Under the pieces are notes generated by a model. The model searched no databases. It worked only from the letters and a program-made list of their open reading frames with translations, and had not been told where the DNA came from. Below are positions 26,151 through 37,559 of a stretch of 64,000 bases of DNA, piece by piece. The translations under genes and the position numbers were made by a program. The DNA comes from Silurus meridionalis (lineage: Eukaryota > Chordata > Actinopteri > Siluriformes > Siluridae), in contig NC_060885.1 of the NCBI RefSeq assembly GCF_014805685.1, forward strand, positions 10,901,132 through 10,965,131, given 5' to 3'. Positions within the stretch are counted from its first letter, which is position 1, and each line of letters opens with the position of its first letter.

Positions 26151-27484
26151 ACTGAAGGTGACTGGATACAAAGCATAAAAACTGTCTGTTTTTCTAGCCA
26201 TCAACAGGCCAAAAATTACAATTAGAGTTGCGGAGCATAAATGAGAAAAGCAGATATGCTAAAAGTTAGTTTAAGAATAATAGCTAAACTAGCTTTATAA
26301 TGATTTAAGCGTTAGAGCAGTTCAATAATGTGAAGGGAAAAGAAACAAAGGTAGGCAGCTGAACAAGTGATCTGTCTTAAGGAAGACATGTGTTCCATAT
26401 TCATAGCGGGGTACAAGGTCAGCTCGATTTGTCGCATCCGTGAATACTAATGACTTGCTCGGTTGCATTGCCTCAGTTTGCCAAGATTGATTAGGCACAT
26501 GTGACAGTCGGTCTATAGAGGGAAAACATGCTCTAACATGCATACACACAAATATGAGGAGGGGATAAAGAGAGAAGGAAGATGGAAAACACAAGCTTGC
26601 CTAATTAATGACTGAATTGATTGCGATGTTGTTGGCAAACATCTGTACACCCGGTGTCACACTTTATAATGCATCTTCCCACTAAAAGCCAGCTGGAATT
26701 CAGTACCACTTTAAATTACACTATGAAGTGGCACTTTTCTGCTACCCTTTGAGATTTCTTAGCTGCTTCCCTTCTTTTATTACTTGTTAAAAAAGCATAT
26801 AAATAGACACCACTTTGTTTGAAAATGTGAACCCAATCCTGCACGATGAACAATGTTTACATGAAATTCAGCTCTGATGATCACATCAACTCTTTTCTAA
26901 TTTAGCTGGTTTGTTCTGTATCAGGTTGCTGGAAAAATTCTGTTTACAAATTTCTGTCAGGAAAAGTAACATCATGAATTTCCACTATACCAAAAGCAAA
27001 CTTAACCAGCAAGATGCTGGAAAAAAAAACATTTCTAAAAAAAAAAAAAACTGCCATAATCCATATTTTGGCTTTTGCTCTGAGATCTTGTTTTCAATTT
27101 ATGATACTTATTCGAATGTTTTCATACAGTATTGATTCCACTCTGTCCAAGTTATATTCATTTTACTTCATTTTACATACCGCTCTAAAAAAAAAGGCCA
27201 TAGACCTTTTTTTGGCTTTAACCTCACATAAATCATATTCATTCATTTTGCCATGTGCTTTAATTCAGATTTGAAACCACAGACCTCTCAACAGGATCCT
27301 TAAAATCTCATTCATGAGTAAAATAGCTGCTAAATAGACCGTATAACTTAATAGGGTTATGCACTTTACAATTCCGGTTGAAGAGTGTGATTGGAAAAGA
27401 AACAAAAGATTTGCAAATGAGAACACAGGGTTTTTAATACTGTATAATATATTACACATTATTTTATAATCATATTATACAATA

Positions 27485-27796
27485 GGTTTACTGGTCGGCG
27501 CTATTTGGTGTTTTGAGTATCTGTCCCACACTTTTTTGTTTTGTCTGTCTGCACTGTTTTTGTCTGCACTGTTTGCAGTCAGTTGCACACGATTCACTGT
27601 ATGTGGTGAGGACACTTACTTTAGTCCCCAACTCGGTGCTCTGTTATGTACCTCTGTGTAGTTTGATGTAGCTCTATGTTGTTTAATGTGGCACCAGGGA
27701 TTTGGAAGAACGTTGTCTTATTTCACTGTGTACTGCGTCAGCTATATATGGTAGAAATGACAATAAAAGCTTCTTGACTTTACTTGACTTGACTGT
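27485..27796 (+). mobile_element. LINE (L2/CR1-like) 3' UTR fragment
   Basis: This is the 3' untranslated end of a LINE, not coding. It has TGGCACCAGGGATTTGGAAG, ACGTTGTCTTATTTCACTGT and GAAATGACAATAAAAGC, and ends in tandem TTGACT units, the short 3' repeat tail typical of L2-type elements. It is heavily 5' truncated. Confidence 0.7.
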
Positions 27797-29118
27797 ATGC
27801 TAAATGCTTTTCAGGTTGAGAGCAAATAGTTATTTACCTTACACACTAGCCAAAACCTGCTTCCTCAATTGTGCTTATGGAAATCATCTGACTAGACCAT
27901 CATCAGAGCATGACAAATAGTACAGAACAGGCATAGGCTTGCATGAGCATTATCCAATTAGTAACAGTTCTGTTTAATCATTATGTAATTAGTCAACAGT
28001 GTAATTAGTGCAATTTTTATGATGTAGACCATAACAAATACCTTCATGGCAAGGTGGATGGTGCCACAAAGATTGTTTTTTTCTAACATCAAAGTGTGCT
28101 ATTGGTTAATTTATTGTCCTTCTACCTGAACAGATTGGCTTTATAATTAATCTGTACAATGACCTTAGTCTTTTTAGATTCGGGTGACTTTGATTTAGTA
28201 GCAGCTTTTGTAAACAAAAATTATGCTCAGTTCATGCCTTTTTAATTGCAACCTCTGGTTCATTGATAATTATAGCTGATGAGGTAATATTAGTGACTAT
28301 CTTGTAGTCATGTACATATACATGATTATTAATGACTATATGGACAATATTATAATGAAAACAAATAACTAGAGATAAAACAGTCCAAAAAACCCTATTG
28401 CCCTGTTTTTCTTTTAAAATGCTGAACAGCCTGAGCATATCAGTCGAGTGATTGTGCTCCTAAGATAAATTTAGTTCCTTTTAGAAAGTAGCATAATAAT
28501 GATTGCCTTATTCTGTGTCCTTTTCAGAGAAGGCAATACTATAAGACTGTTTACCAGGCTACAATTTAATTAAAGTTTGGAAGATGTGGTAAACAGAACT
28601 ATCACTCAGGCTGAAAAATCATTTTCAAAACTCCTGATAATATAATGAAAAAACATGATGAAAGGTTCAGAATTTATTAAAGCTGTTTAATATCAGGACT
28701 TGGCTCCAACTAAAATTATATTAGATCTCAGGGTTAAATAATGGTTCAGTTATGTAAACAGTGGCCTGATGCTGTAATCCTGGGTTTAAAACATAGTACT
28801 GTATGTTTTAAGCAAGTTTACAATATATTTTTTATTGTAAATTGTGTGCATTTACTATTATTTTCTGTGGATTACTATAAATGGCACCATTTAGAAACCA
28901 TAAAATTTTTTGCCAATGTATTGCTGCAATGGTTTAGAATTCAGCTGCCAAAACAGTTTTGCACTCAAGTTTCCATCAGTGAATATCTATAAAATAGTCT
29001 TCCTGTTCAAATCAGAGTAAATTCCTGCTCACACAATTGCACTTTTTGACCATGTTGTACACACTTTCATTTCTAGTTGGGTTCTTCACAAGATTTCTAT
29101 ATATTAAAAGGGATGTAT

Positions 29119-29620
29119 GTCTTCTTCTTCTTCTTCTTCTTCTTCTTCTTCTTCTTCTTCTTCTTCGGCTGCTCCCATTAGGGGTCACCTCAGCGTCTCC
29201 ATACTCCCCTGTCCTCTACATCTGCCTCTTTCAAACCAACTACCTGCATGTCTTCCCTCACCACATCCATAAACCCCCTTTTTGGCCTCCTCTTTTCCTC
29301 CTTCCTGGTGGTTCCATCCTCAGCATTCTCCTACCGATAAACCCCATGTCCCACCACTGCACATGTCCAAACCATCTCAATCTCACCTCCCTCACCTTGT
29401 CTCCAAAACATCCTACATGCTCTGTCCCTCTAATAAACTAATTTCCCCATTCAGGAACTTCGAGCTGTTGTTACGACGCAGCGTCTCGTTCCCTTGGGGA
29501 ACTAGGGTTACATATGTAACCTAGAGACGTTCTAATTCTATTTATCCTCGTCACTCCCAACGAAAACCTTAACATCCTCAGCTCTGCTACCTCCAGATCC
29601 ACCTCCTGTCTTTTAGATTA
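29119..29620 (-). mobile_element. Non-LTR retrotransposon 3' end, interrupted
   Basis: On the minus strand it encodes the C-terminal end of a LINE polyprotein, and it is the diverged partner of the plus-strand copy at 37560-37880. Its (GAA)n tail appears as the (CTT)n run at 29119-29166. Upstream comes the segment matching RLRWFGHVHRR and GRRMLRMEPPGRRKRGRP of the other copy. It is interrupted at 29445-29532 by a small DIRS-type insertion, and homology resumes at TATCCTCGTCACTCCC. Clade (RTE- or L1-like) is not settled by eye. Confidence 0.72.
29445..29532 (+). mobile_element. Minimal DIRS terminal remnant (about 88 bp)
   Basis: It starts with TCAGGAACTTCGAGCTG, matching the left terminus of the DIRS copy at 31965. 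It passes within about 10 bp into CTCGTTCCCTTGGGGAACTA and GGGTTACATATGTAACCTAG, matching that element's right terminus. Everything between the ends is gone. It sits in the LINE fragment 29119-29620. Confidence 0.75.
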
Positions 29621-29654
29621 AAGGGATGCATGTAGTAAATAAAAATGTATATCC

Positions 29655-29735
29655 TGAATCAATTTGTTTCTTAAAAGCTGCTTTGTGATAGTGTCCATTG
29701 TTAAAAGCGCCATGAAATCAAATGGAAATAAAAAG
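29655..29735 (+). repeat. Interspersed-repeat 3' end, second copy
   Basis: The sequence AAAGCTGCTTTGTGATAGTG followed by TCCATTGTTAAAAGCGCCAT matches 10665-10720, showing a dispersed repeat. It abuts the end of the interrupted LINE fragment. Confidence 0.6.
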
Positions 29736-30549
29736 CAGCCTGCAGGTGGATATCAACTGTGTGGTGTTTAATAAACAACAGGTTGCCAGATGCATTAGCT
29801 CACAGTTTTGCATATGTTAGCATTTAAAAGTAAAAGCTGTTTAGAATTAATTGTTCACTGATTGCTTAGATTAATTCCATAATCCTATGGAATTTAATCC
29901 AATGGCTTTTTAGAGCTCTCTAGTGGGTACAGGTAATGCTATGACAAGTGGGTTGAAAGTGGTATATACTGTATGTCTTGTACTCTGTCAGATCAAGTAA
30001 TGATGCAAAAATAAATCTTTATGATACATGTAATTTGAGAAAATGGCAGTTTAGGAGTTAAATTTTGGGAGCAAATCACAAAACTATCAGAGATTAACTT
30101 TTTTCAATTTAAGACCATTCGTTCTCAGTTGTAGGTCTGCCAAGTGAATAAAAATGTAAACATTTCAGAGCTGTAATAAAACTGTTAAATTCACACTTAA
30201 ACTTCCTGTCCTTTAAGGCTAAATCGTTAAAACCCTTGTATATGTATTACTGCAGTAATAGTTCTGTCAAGAGCATTTAAGAAATGCTGCTCGTAATTGA
30301 TATTCAACCTTGTTATGGATTAATGATATAACAAACACCAAAGTACACTAAACACTAAAGTACACTTTGCTATACTGTGGCCTGAGATTTCATAAAGGTG
30401 ATGATTGATGCTGTAGCCACGTCATTTGTTAGATGTAGTTTATCTAATGGTCAGAAGATCTAATGCTGCTACAAGTAAATTGACTTTGTGCCTCAGAGCA
30501 ATCTCTCTAACAAAATTCATGATTACAAGCACTGTTAAATGGTTCAGAG

Positions 30550-30551
<2 letters not shown>

Positions 30552-30606
<55 letters not shown>
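30552..30606. repeat. (GT)n microsatellite
   Basis: An uninterrupted GT tract of about 55 bp in intergenic sequence. Confidence 0.97.
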
Positions 30607-30607
<1 letters not shown>

Positions 30608-31964
30608 CAGTTTTTAACTTGTGGAGGCATTTGGCTATCCACATAAGGAAAATTACCCTTTTTTTAATATGAAGAAGAAATAGTTGAATGTGTTTGTGAA
30701 TGTGTGTGCCATCCCATCTGGGGTAATTTCTCGTGCTTTGTGCCTAGAGTTAAAAAAAAGAGTCTCTAGATCTACCATGGCCTAATCTAATAAATAACAA
30801 TAACTATTTAAATTAATGATTAGATTAGAGTAAATTGAAATTGTTGTTAGGAGTGTTTATTATTCAAATGTCTATGAACGAAAACATTTGAATGAATATT
30901 ATCCTGATTTTTTTGCATTTGCATGTATTCGGGCAAGAAATCTCCTAAATCATGAAGCTATTGTGATGCCCCATAAGGCAAAAAGATTGTGAATGTGCAC
31001 AATGCAGACACGGTGGATTTGTTATTTTAGCCGAGACCCAGGATGCAGAAGGCAATAGTCCTCTGTGTGAATTATTAAGCAGTATGAGTATGGGGCAGCA
31101 AGAGCAGTGCGAATGGGAAAAGAGGATATTAAAGCTTGCTCACTTTGAGAACTAAAGGCTCTAAGACCCTGAAGTCTCATTAACCTACTGTTTCACTCTG
31201 GAGGGGTTTTCTCTTTCCAATCTTTGCTGAATTTTTCCTCAATAATAGGTACGGTGATCTTCTGAGACACTCCTATCAGCATTGCAGTGCGGACCAGCAG
31301 CAGTGATATTTTTGGTTATAATAGGTTAATATGGTACATTAGCTTTGTACTGCCTTGCAGTACAACAAGGTGACAACTTTTACGCATTTTGTGATTTTAT
31401 CATTTCCATCAGTGGTGATGAAAATGTATCCAGAGTATGTTCCTTATTAATACTAACAAATGTACAAAAATGTGCATGTCCCCAAACCACTTCTATGTTC
31501 TACATCCTAATTACATATCTGCATGAGAGCTCACGCTCTGCCTCAAGGTAAAGGTGGCCCTCAGAGAAATTAGAACAGGACCCTGCAATGATTAAATTAC
31601 CCAAAGCTCTAGCTTAGCACTTGCAAATAACAGGAAAGTAAGATGAAAGTGATGATGATCACAGCATGCCAAGAGAGGCAGCTCCGCACTGATGCTGTTA
31701 AGTGCAGCTCAGAGGTTTGAGCCCAAAAAAAGTGCAGCAAAGTCAGGAAAGAAGGTAGGAGAAGAAGTAAGATGTTCATACATCAAACTTTATATCACAG
31801 TTACACTTATTGAAGATGATGGGAGAGAATTGTGTAAAATAAAAAAATGTAGATATGCTCAAGTGATCTGTTTCTGTTAAAGGTGGCAAAAGTACACACA
31901 TCCTTCACTCAAGTAGAAATACAGATATTCATGTTTTCAAAGACTCTGGTAAAAGTACTGACTA

Positions 31965-32155
31965 TAGTTCCCTTTCAGGAACTCGAGCTAAAATGCTTTG
32001 GAAAAGCCTCGCATTGTTCACGCTCTGAATCCTGTGTAAAATCTGGCCAATAGGCAAGTCATGACGTCTTCGGCGGGCAACGTCATGTAAACTAGGAAGC
32101 TACAAAATGAGTGAGCGATGGTAGCAACATTATCTTCTGTTTGCTCAGGTACACG
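31965..32155 (+). repeat. DIRS copy A left inverted terminal repeat
   Basis: It starts TAGTTCCCTTTCAGGAACTC. The block TAAAATCTGGCCAATAGGCA to GAAGCTACAAAATG reads as the inverse of the right end (35728-35860), so the terminal repeats are inverted and roughly 150-190 bp long. Left and right ends differ in the outermost bases, as known for DIRS elements. Confidence 0.85.
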
Positions 32156-32844
32156 CTTTGAGTGTTAATCTGTGCAAGCAATGGCAAAGAAGCAGACAAA
32201 CGTTCACATCTGTGTCTCTCCTTGCCCCTGTTTTATAGGGGGGGAGACACATGAGCTTTGTGTTGTTCGCTTGGGAGTAGAGCATGCTCAATCAGTGCTC
32301 ACACTCCACTCCCAAAGAGCACTCTTCGAGGAGAGTGATCTCCCTCGTGGCTCAGGTCCCGCTCTCACTGAGGCGAAGCGGCGGCAAAGGTTGTGAGGCT
32401 CGTAGGCCAACCTAGCAAAAGGCATGAAGATGGACGAGTCCACTCCAGCCTCTCCTGCTGGGTTGAGCTCCCATTCCCGAGGGAAAGCACTCACTTCGGC
32501 GGTTCCTTCTTCCAGCACGTGTAATGCAGAGCCCACGGATTCCTCTCGCCCCACATCTTTACCAAGTGCATGGCTTCAGGGCATCCGCATTCTAAATTAT
32601 CCCGATGATTGGTTGGTATTAACTTGATCAAAGCTTCACGCGGTCCGGCATCAAAATGTCATTCCTCGCCCATATAAAGGAATTGGGGTTAAGACTAAAC
32701 GCGATGAAAAGTGTGCTTTCTCCTCTGCAGAGAACACCTTCTTGGGCATAGTGTGGGACTCGACCGTGTTGCGGGCACAATTGTCTCCTGCCCGGATCGA
32801 AGTCATCCTCATGGCAGTCAAGAGAGTAAAAGGCCAGTCGCTTG

Positions 32845-33890
32845 CCAGTCGCTGGGTGTTCACATCACACAGGACCTGTCTTGGTCCTGTCACATCAACA
32901 CCCTGGTGAAGAAGGCCCGGCAGCGTCTGTACCATCTGAGACGCTTAAGGGACTTTAAACTACCCTCTCAGGTGCTTAAGACTTTTTACACTTGCACTAT
33001 TGAGAGTGTTCTGACGGGTAGCATCACTTCCTGGTTCGGGAACAGCACCATGCAGGACAGACGAGCCCTCCAGAGGGTGGTGCGTTCAGCTGAACGTACC
33101 ATCCACACTGAGCTCCCTGACCTGCAGGACATCTACAGCACGCGGTGCAGGACCAGAGCCAGGAAAATTGTGAAGGACCTCAGCCATCCCAACAATGGAC
33201 TCTTTTCTCTGTTGCGTTCGGGGAAACGCTTCCGTTCCCTGAAGGCGAACACAGAGAGAATGAGGAGGAGCTTCTTCCCGCAGGCCATTCGGTGTTTAAA
33301 CCAGGAAACACCCAGGATCTAAAACTGGCCCACTCTCCATCATCACCCTTTTTTTCCCCTGCACAATCACACTTTTCGTGCTACGGCACATTATACACTG
33401 GACTTGCACAGCAGAGTGCACTTTACTTTTCATATTTTCATTTTCTTTTTCATATTTATTTCATATTTCTTATATTCTTTTTTTATACTACACCATTCCG
33501 CACAAGGACACTTTACACCACACCTTACTGCACACAGACACTTATGGACAATCAAAAACATGCCTAACTTGTTTACTGTTTACTGTTGTTTACTGGTTAA
33601 CTGCACACTGCCATAAACATTTTCTGTGTATGTGTATATATATGTATATATGTATATGTATGTATATATACATATATATTTAGATATCTTTATATCTTTA
33701 TTTATCTGCCTTCTTTTTCTTAGTATATTTTTCTTTAAATTTTGTTATTATATTTATATTTTTATTCCCCTTTTTACCCTATTTTATTCCCTCATGCCGG
33801 ACCGTCATTAAAAGCATTTCACTGCATGTCGTACCCTGTATGTATGTGTATGTGACAAATAAAATTTGATTTGATTGATTTGATTTGATT
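32845..33890 (+). mobile_element. 5'-truncated L2-type LINE inserted in DIRS copy A
   Basis: The frame contains SLGVHITQDLSWSCHINTL, KKARQRLYHLRRL, YTCTIESVLTGSITSWFGN and RSGKRFRSLKANTERMRRSF, the reverse-transcriptase C-terminal region of L2/CR1-clade LINEs. It stops at 33322. A 0.57-kb 3' UTR follows and ends TGACAAATAAAATTTGATTTG plus GATTT tandem units. DIRS sequence resumes at CTGTGAAGCATTTTTAG. The 203-codon frame starting at 32711 is a chance fusion of DIRS sequence to this LINE. The 4- to 15-base duplication expected at a LINE junction is not clear. Confidence 0.85.
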
Positions 33891-34739
33891 TGCTGTGAAG
33901 CATTTTTAGAGGCTGCTCTGTCTCATGGTGGCATTTGAGCCCCCTCCAGTGGTGGCTCAGAGACAAAGGGTTCTCCCAGAAGGGCAATCCATTCCGTATT
34001 TTTAAGGTCTTGTGGCAAGCCGTGCGAGTCTTAGAAATATGAAAAGAACCTACTTTCCTGTCTCAAGGCCTCGTCCTGGGAGCTCCTTGCCGTCGCATAA
34101 CGCTAATGATGGACGCATCCCTCACTGGGTGGGGAGCGGCTTCTCCGCCCAAGGTCAGTGGGACAAGCGACATCTTTCATGACACATGAACTGCCTGGAG
34201 ATGATGGCTGAAACACTTCCTCCGAGACCTGAAAGGTCACCACGTGTTGGTCCGTACAGACAACATGACGGTGGTCTTGAACATCAACCACCACATCAAC
34301 TACATCTCCGGTCTCACCCCTGTACAGGCTGGCGCAGCAGATCCTTCTGTAGTCCCAGCGAGAACTCCTCTCGTTGAGAGCAGAATGGGGAATGGGGGCT
34401 TCACCCCGAGGTGGTGGAGCAGATATGGCAGAGATATTACAAAGCCCAGGTGGATGGTGCAGACATTGCCGAGGCTACGTCTGTACGCCTTTTTCCCTAT
34501 CACGCTGTGCCTAGGAGTTCTGGAGAGATCCCGCCAGGAAGGAGCTCGTCTCCTCCTTGTGGTACCTCGTTGGCCAGGCAGACCGTGGTTCATAGACCTG
34601 CTGTCCCTACTCGAAGTACCTCCTTGGGAATGTCCTCTCAGAAGGGCTCTCCTCTCTTAGGCAGGGGGAACCCTGGTTTACCCCTGCCCAGAGTTATGGA
34701 AACTGTGGCTGTGGCCCCTGAGGAGGCACAGTTCCTTGC

Positions 34740-35585
34740 AGCTGGTCTCTCTACTGAGGTAGTGGAGACCATCCTCCATTCCAAAGCTCCCTCCACGGTG
34801 AGGTTATATGCCACTAGATGGCATCTGTTCACCACATAGTGTGAGCACCGCCAGCTGGACCCAGTCAACTGCCCGGTTGATTTAGTTCTTGAGTTTTTGC
34901 AGGAACAGTTTGCCACAGGATTGGCTCCATCAACCCTAAAGGTTTACGTGTCCGCTACCCAGTACAATAATTCCCCAGTCGCTGGGGAAACACCCCCTCG
35001 TGACACATTTCCTAAACAGCACCTGGAGGCTGAGGCCTGGGATACGACCCAGAGTGCCTGTGTGGGACTTGGCCATTGTGCTGGCAGCTCTATCTGAGCC
35101 CTCCTTTGAGCCATTGGCCGAGGTGGCCCTTAGGTATCTGTTGGTTAAGACCGCCTTTCATCTGCCAATTTCAACCGTTAAGAGGATTGGGGACCTACAG
35201 GCTCTTTTCTGTGGCCCGTCTCTCCTGGAGTTTGCCCCTGGCATGGCCAGCGCGTTACTCTACCCTATGTGCCTAAGGTGCCTGCAGCTCAGGACAAGTC
35301 TGTGGGGGAAGTCGGAGCAGCTGTTTGTCTGCTATGGCCCTCAAAGGAAAGGTTTTCTGGCCAATTTATTCGTGTCATGAGTCCTCTGGTCTTCCCATTC
35401 CCTTCGGAGTCAAGGTTCATTCCACCCGGGGTATAGCAGCCTCTACAGCCTGGTCCGCTAAAGTTTCTCTCCAGGACATTTGCAATGCTGCGGGCTGGTC
35501 CACCCCACTGACATTTGTCAGGTTCTACGACCTTGACATCAGAGCCACTCCTAGCTCCTCTGTCCTGCTTGCTCAGACATACTAG
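34740..35585 (+). pseudogene. DIRS copy A tyrosine recombinase (decayed)
   Basis: An early segment reads GLAPSTLKVYVSA (34919 on), the core-binding part. A later frame has LVKTAFHLPISTVKRIGDLQ, where the Arg before GDLQ fits the first catalytic Arg. The C-terminus has HSTRG (His-x-x-Arg) and FVRFYDLD, where Tyr fits the nucleophile. It ends at a stop at 35583-35585. At least two frame changes and a TAG near 34838 break it. It would have carried out integration of circular DNA intermediates. Confidence 0.82.
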
Positions 35586-35627
35586 GCAGGGACTGATTGG
35601 ACACTCATTCCCAAAGTGTTTCGACGC

Positions 35628-35710
35628 AGTTCGAGTTCCTGAAAGGGAATGTAACTAGGTTACGTATGTAACCCTAGATCCCTGAGGCAACGAGAGCTGC
35701 GTCAACATGC
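35628..35710 (+). other. DIRS internal complementary region
   Basis: The left half (35632-35648, CGAGTTCCTGAAAGGGA) is the reverse complement of the element's left terminus. The right half (35655-35703, TAGGTTACGTATGTAACC through CTGCGTC) is the reverse complement of its right terminus, with two or three mismatches. The two termini are therefore joined here in antisense. In DIRS-type elements this region serves as template for joining the ends into a circle. It starts about 45 bp after the recombinase stop. Confidence 0.88.
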
Positions 35711-35727
35711 CTTGCAGCGCTTACCTT

Positions 35728-35934
35728 TTCCTTTTTTTAGAAGTTAATGTCGCCACCATCGCTCACCCATTTTGTAGCTTTCTGGTTTACACAACGTCGC
35801 CTGCCAATGATTTAATGACTTGCCTATTAGCCGGATTTTACACGTGATTCATTGCGTGAACAACGCTCCCAAAGCGTTTTGACGCAGCTCTCGTTCCCTC
35901 AGGGAACTAGGGTTACATACGTAACCTAGTGAAG
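35728..35934 (-). repeat. DIRS copy A right inverted terminal repeat
   Basis: Its reverse complement contains GTAAACCAGAAAGCTACAAA and TGGGTGAGCGATGG, matching the left repeat, and ends with CTCGTTCCCTCAGGGAACTA and GGGTTACATACGTAACCTAG. The outer 30 bp extend past the left terminus. Confidence 0.85.
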
Positions 35935-36607
35935 TTTTCCACTAAAGATAAAGTAAAGAAGTTTGGGCTCCAACATGTACTTAAATAAAAAGTAAATATT
36001 ACTATTACCTGTTTTAGTGTCACGCTGGTAATTGACATCATATTAATATATAATTACAAAATAATTTCAAATTTTGTTGCCTAAGAGAAAATATGATGAT
36101 GATCAGGTGATCAGAAATGTTTAAATCACTGACTCCTTCTTTTTCGTCAATGTAACCACATATTACTTGTTGCCTTCTGACTTGCTCATTGTTAGCTTTG
36201 TAAACTAGCCTACATCTGTGATGCACGATATGCAGGAAATTATACACCAGTGGTAGGTTGAAAAACCCACGCAATAATGAGAAAAAGGTTGATAGCTGAA
36301 AACAGGAAAAAATATTGATTGTGTCACCAGATAGATTAAAACTAAAGTAATGAGCCTGGTTAGAAAATGTAAGAAGTAGAAAGTACAGTGTTAAATATCA
36401 GAGTGAAAGTAAAAAATAAATATTGAAGTAAAATACTGATACCAGAAAAGTCTACTTAAGTACAGTAATTAAGTACTTTCCTTCTCTGGTTTCTGTACTG
36501 CAAATGCACTAGTGGAGCACTTAATTTGAAAACAGAGGATATGGTATGGAAATAAGCTTGACAATTCATATAAAAAAAGTTATATAGTACTTTTTCAGTA
36601 CTATCTG

Positions 36608-36676
36608 AAAAAACTGAGGAAACAAAGTTTAAATGTGCAATCTGTGCACATTTAAACTTTGTTTCCTCAGTTTTTT
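36608..36676. repeat. Perfect hairpin, 32-bp arms, 5-nt loop
   Basis: Arms 36608-36639 and 36645-36676 are exact reverse complements around the loop ATCTG. The core reads ACTGAGGAAACAAAGTTTAA. The hairpin lies 120 bp beyond the hAT-like MITE, is non-coding, and is not part of any element I can name. Confidence 0.93.
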
Positions 36677-37392
36677 TTCATTGATTTTACAAAATGTTCA
36701 TTCCTTATTCAGTGGCTAGCTTTACAAGGATATGACATAAATAAAATAGAAATTACTTTCATGCATAATGAGCATCCTTTCATCACTCTTTTTTTGTTTT
36801 TTTCATAGCATACAGCAGTGAATGAGTACTGATTTGTGGGGTGTCACTCAAAAAAGAGATAGGTCCCCTTTGTGCTTGGTTCTTCTCAAGATTACTGAAC
36901 CATATTTTCTTTGGGAGATTTTTCTTTGTTCTCCTGTTTACACATTAAAGATTGAAATCTTAATCCATATCCAGGTTTTTGGCTTTTTGACATAACGATG
37001 TCTACCGTGAAAATTTTAAAGAATGCATTTAGTCAAAAATTAATGAGGTGAAATTTAATGTTGATATTCCTTGTCCTTTTGGAAAATTAATAAACCTAGA
37101 AGGAAAACTCTTCTTCTAGCACTCAGAGAAGCAATGCTAAAAAAAAACGTATAGCACAAAACCTATATTTCAGAAAAGATTTCATGAGTCATCCCTTTAA
37201 ACACTGATCATTAACCATTCAATGAACCTAGAACAGGAGTGTCCTAAGAGTGTTTTTTGTTTTTCAGAACCAGCAACCATACATTATTTAATCTGTTTAT
37301 TCAGTTTGCCATAGTCTTGCCCCCTGTTTAAAAAAACTTTCAGATAAGACACCCTGCCCTCAAAAAATTCTTTAACAAAAAAATTATAATAA

Positions 37393-37485
37393 TACACTGG
37401 CCACAAACAGAACACCTATACCCGTGTTATCCAATTAACCAATCATGTGGTAGGAGCTTAATGCATATAATGCCTATAAAGATCA
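37393..37485 (+). repeat. Dispersed teleost repeat, family X fragment
   Basis: The sequence GAACACCTATACCCGTGTTA, then CAATTAACCAATCATGTGG and TGCATATAATGCC, matches the 5' part of the family also seen at 46735-47205 (ACCAATAATGTGGCAGTAGC). Class not assigned. Confidence 0.5.
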
Positions 37486-37559
37486 AAAGCAAAGTTTATA
37501 TTTTTTTGCATCTTGTACTGTAAATCTGTTTTTCTTTTTTTTTTTTCTTTTATAAGTTA

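Larger units (their letters stand above)
24521..31877. other. Intergenic region, left part
   Basis: No host gene was recognised between the khdrbs2 promoter and the nested element. Identified repeats are listed separately. The remaining stretches are AT-rich with no supported feature: 24986-25888, 26151-27484, 27797-29118, 29736-30551 and 30607-31869. A block at about 30950-31230 is less AT-rich and could be a conserved non-coding element; this is a guess. Confidence 0.6.
31965..35934 (+). mobile_element. DIRS-type tyrosine-recombinase retrotransposon, copy A
   Basis: DIRS elements copy through RNA with a reverse transcriptase and RNase H, and integrate with a tyrosine recombinase rather than a DDE integrase, leaving no target duplication. 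Seen here in order: left terminal repeat (31965-32155); gag remnant (about 32180-32550); reverse-transcriptase box NYPDDWL (about 32600); RNase H segment MDASLTGWGAA (about 34110) and HVLVRTDNMTVVLNI (about 34240); tyrosine recombinase (about 34740-35585); internal complementary region; right inverted repeat ending at GTAACCTAGTGAAG. Most of gag and the N-terminal RT is deleted, many stops and frameshifts are present, and a LINE interrupts it at 32845-33890. It is dead as it stands. Confidence 0.9.
31878..36488 (+). mobile_element. hAT-like MITE hosting the DIRS insertion
   Basis: The 8-mer GTTTCTGT flanks both ends (31870-31877 and 36489-36496). The left end TAAAGGTGGCAAAAGTAC pairs with the reverse complement of the right end, CAGAGAAGGAAAGTAC. 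Both arms contain the AAGTAC-rich sequence of a common fish MITE (TTCACTCAAGTAGAAATACA at left, TACTTAAGTACAGTAATTAA at right). The MITE sequence is 31878-31964 plus about 35936-36488; the middle is the DIRS copy. No transposase is present. Superfamily is inferred from duplication length and ends. Confidence 0.75.

Noticed and set aside
29119..29166. Independent (CTT)n microsatellite
   Set aside because: It is placed exactly where the 3' tail of the minus-strand LINE fragment should be; the other copy has a GAAGAAGAAA tail. It is better read as an expanded LINE tail.
30426..30617. Frame ending in a Val-Cys repeat
   Set aside because: Translation of the (GT)n array.
32711..33322. 203-codon frame as a single gene
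   Set aside because: The first 45 or so codons are off-frame DIRS sequence and the remainder is the RT tail of the inserted L2-type LINE. It is a chance fusion across the insertion point.
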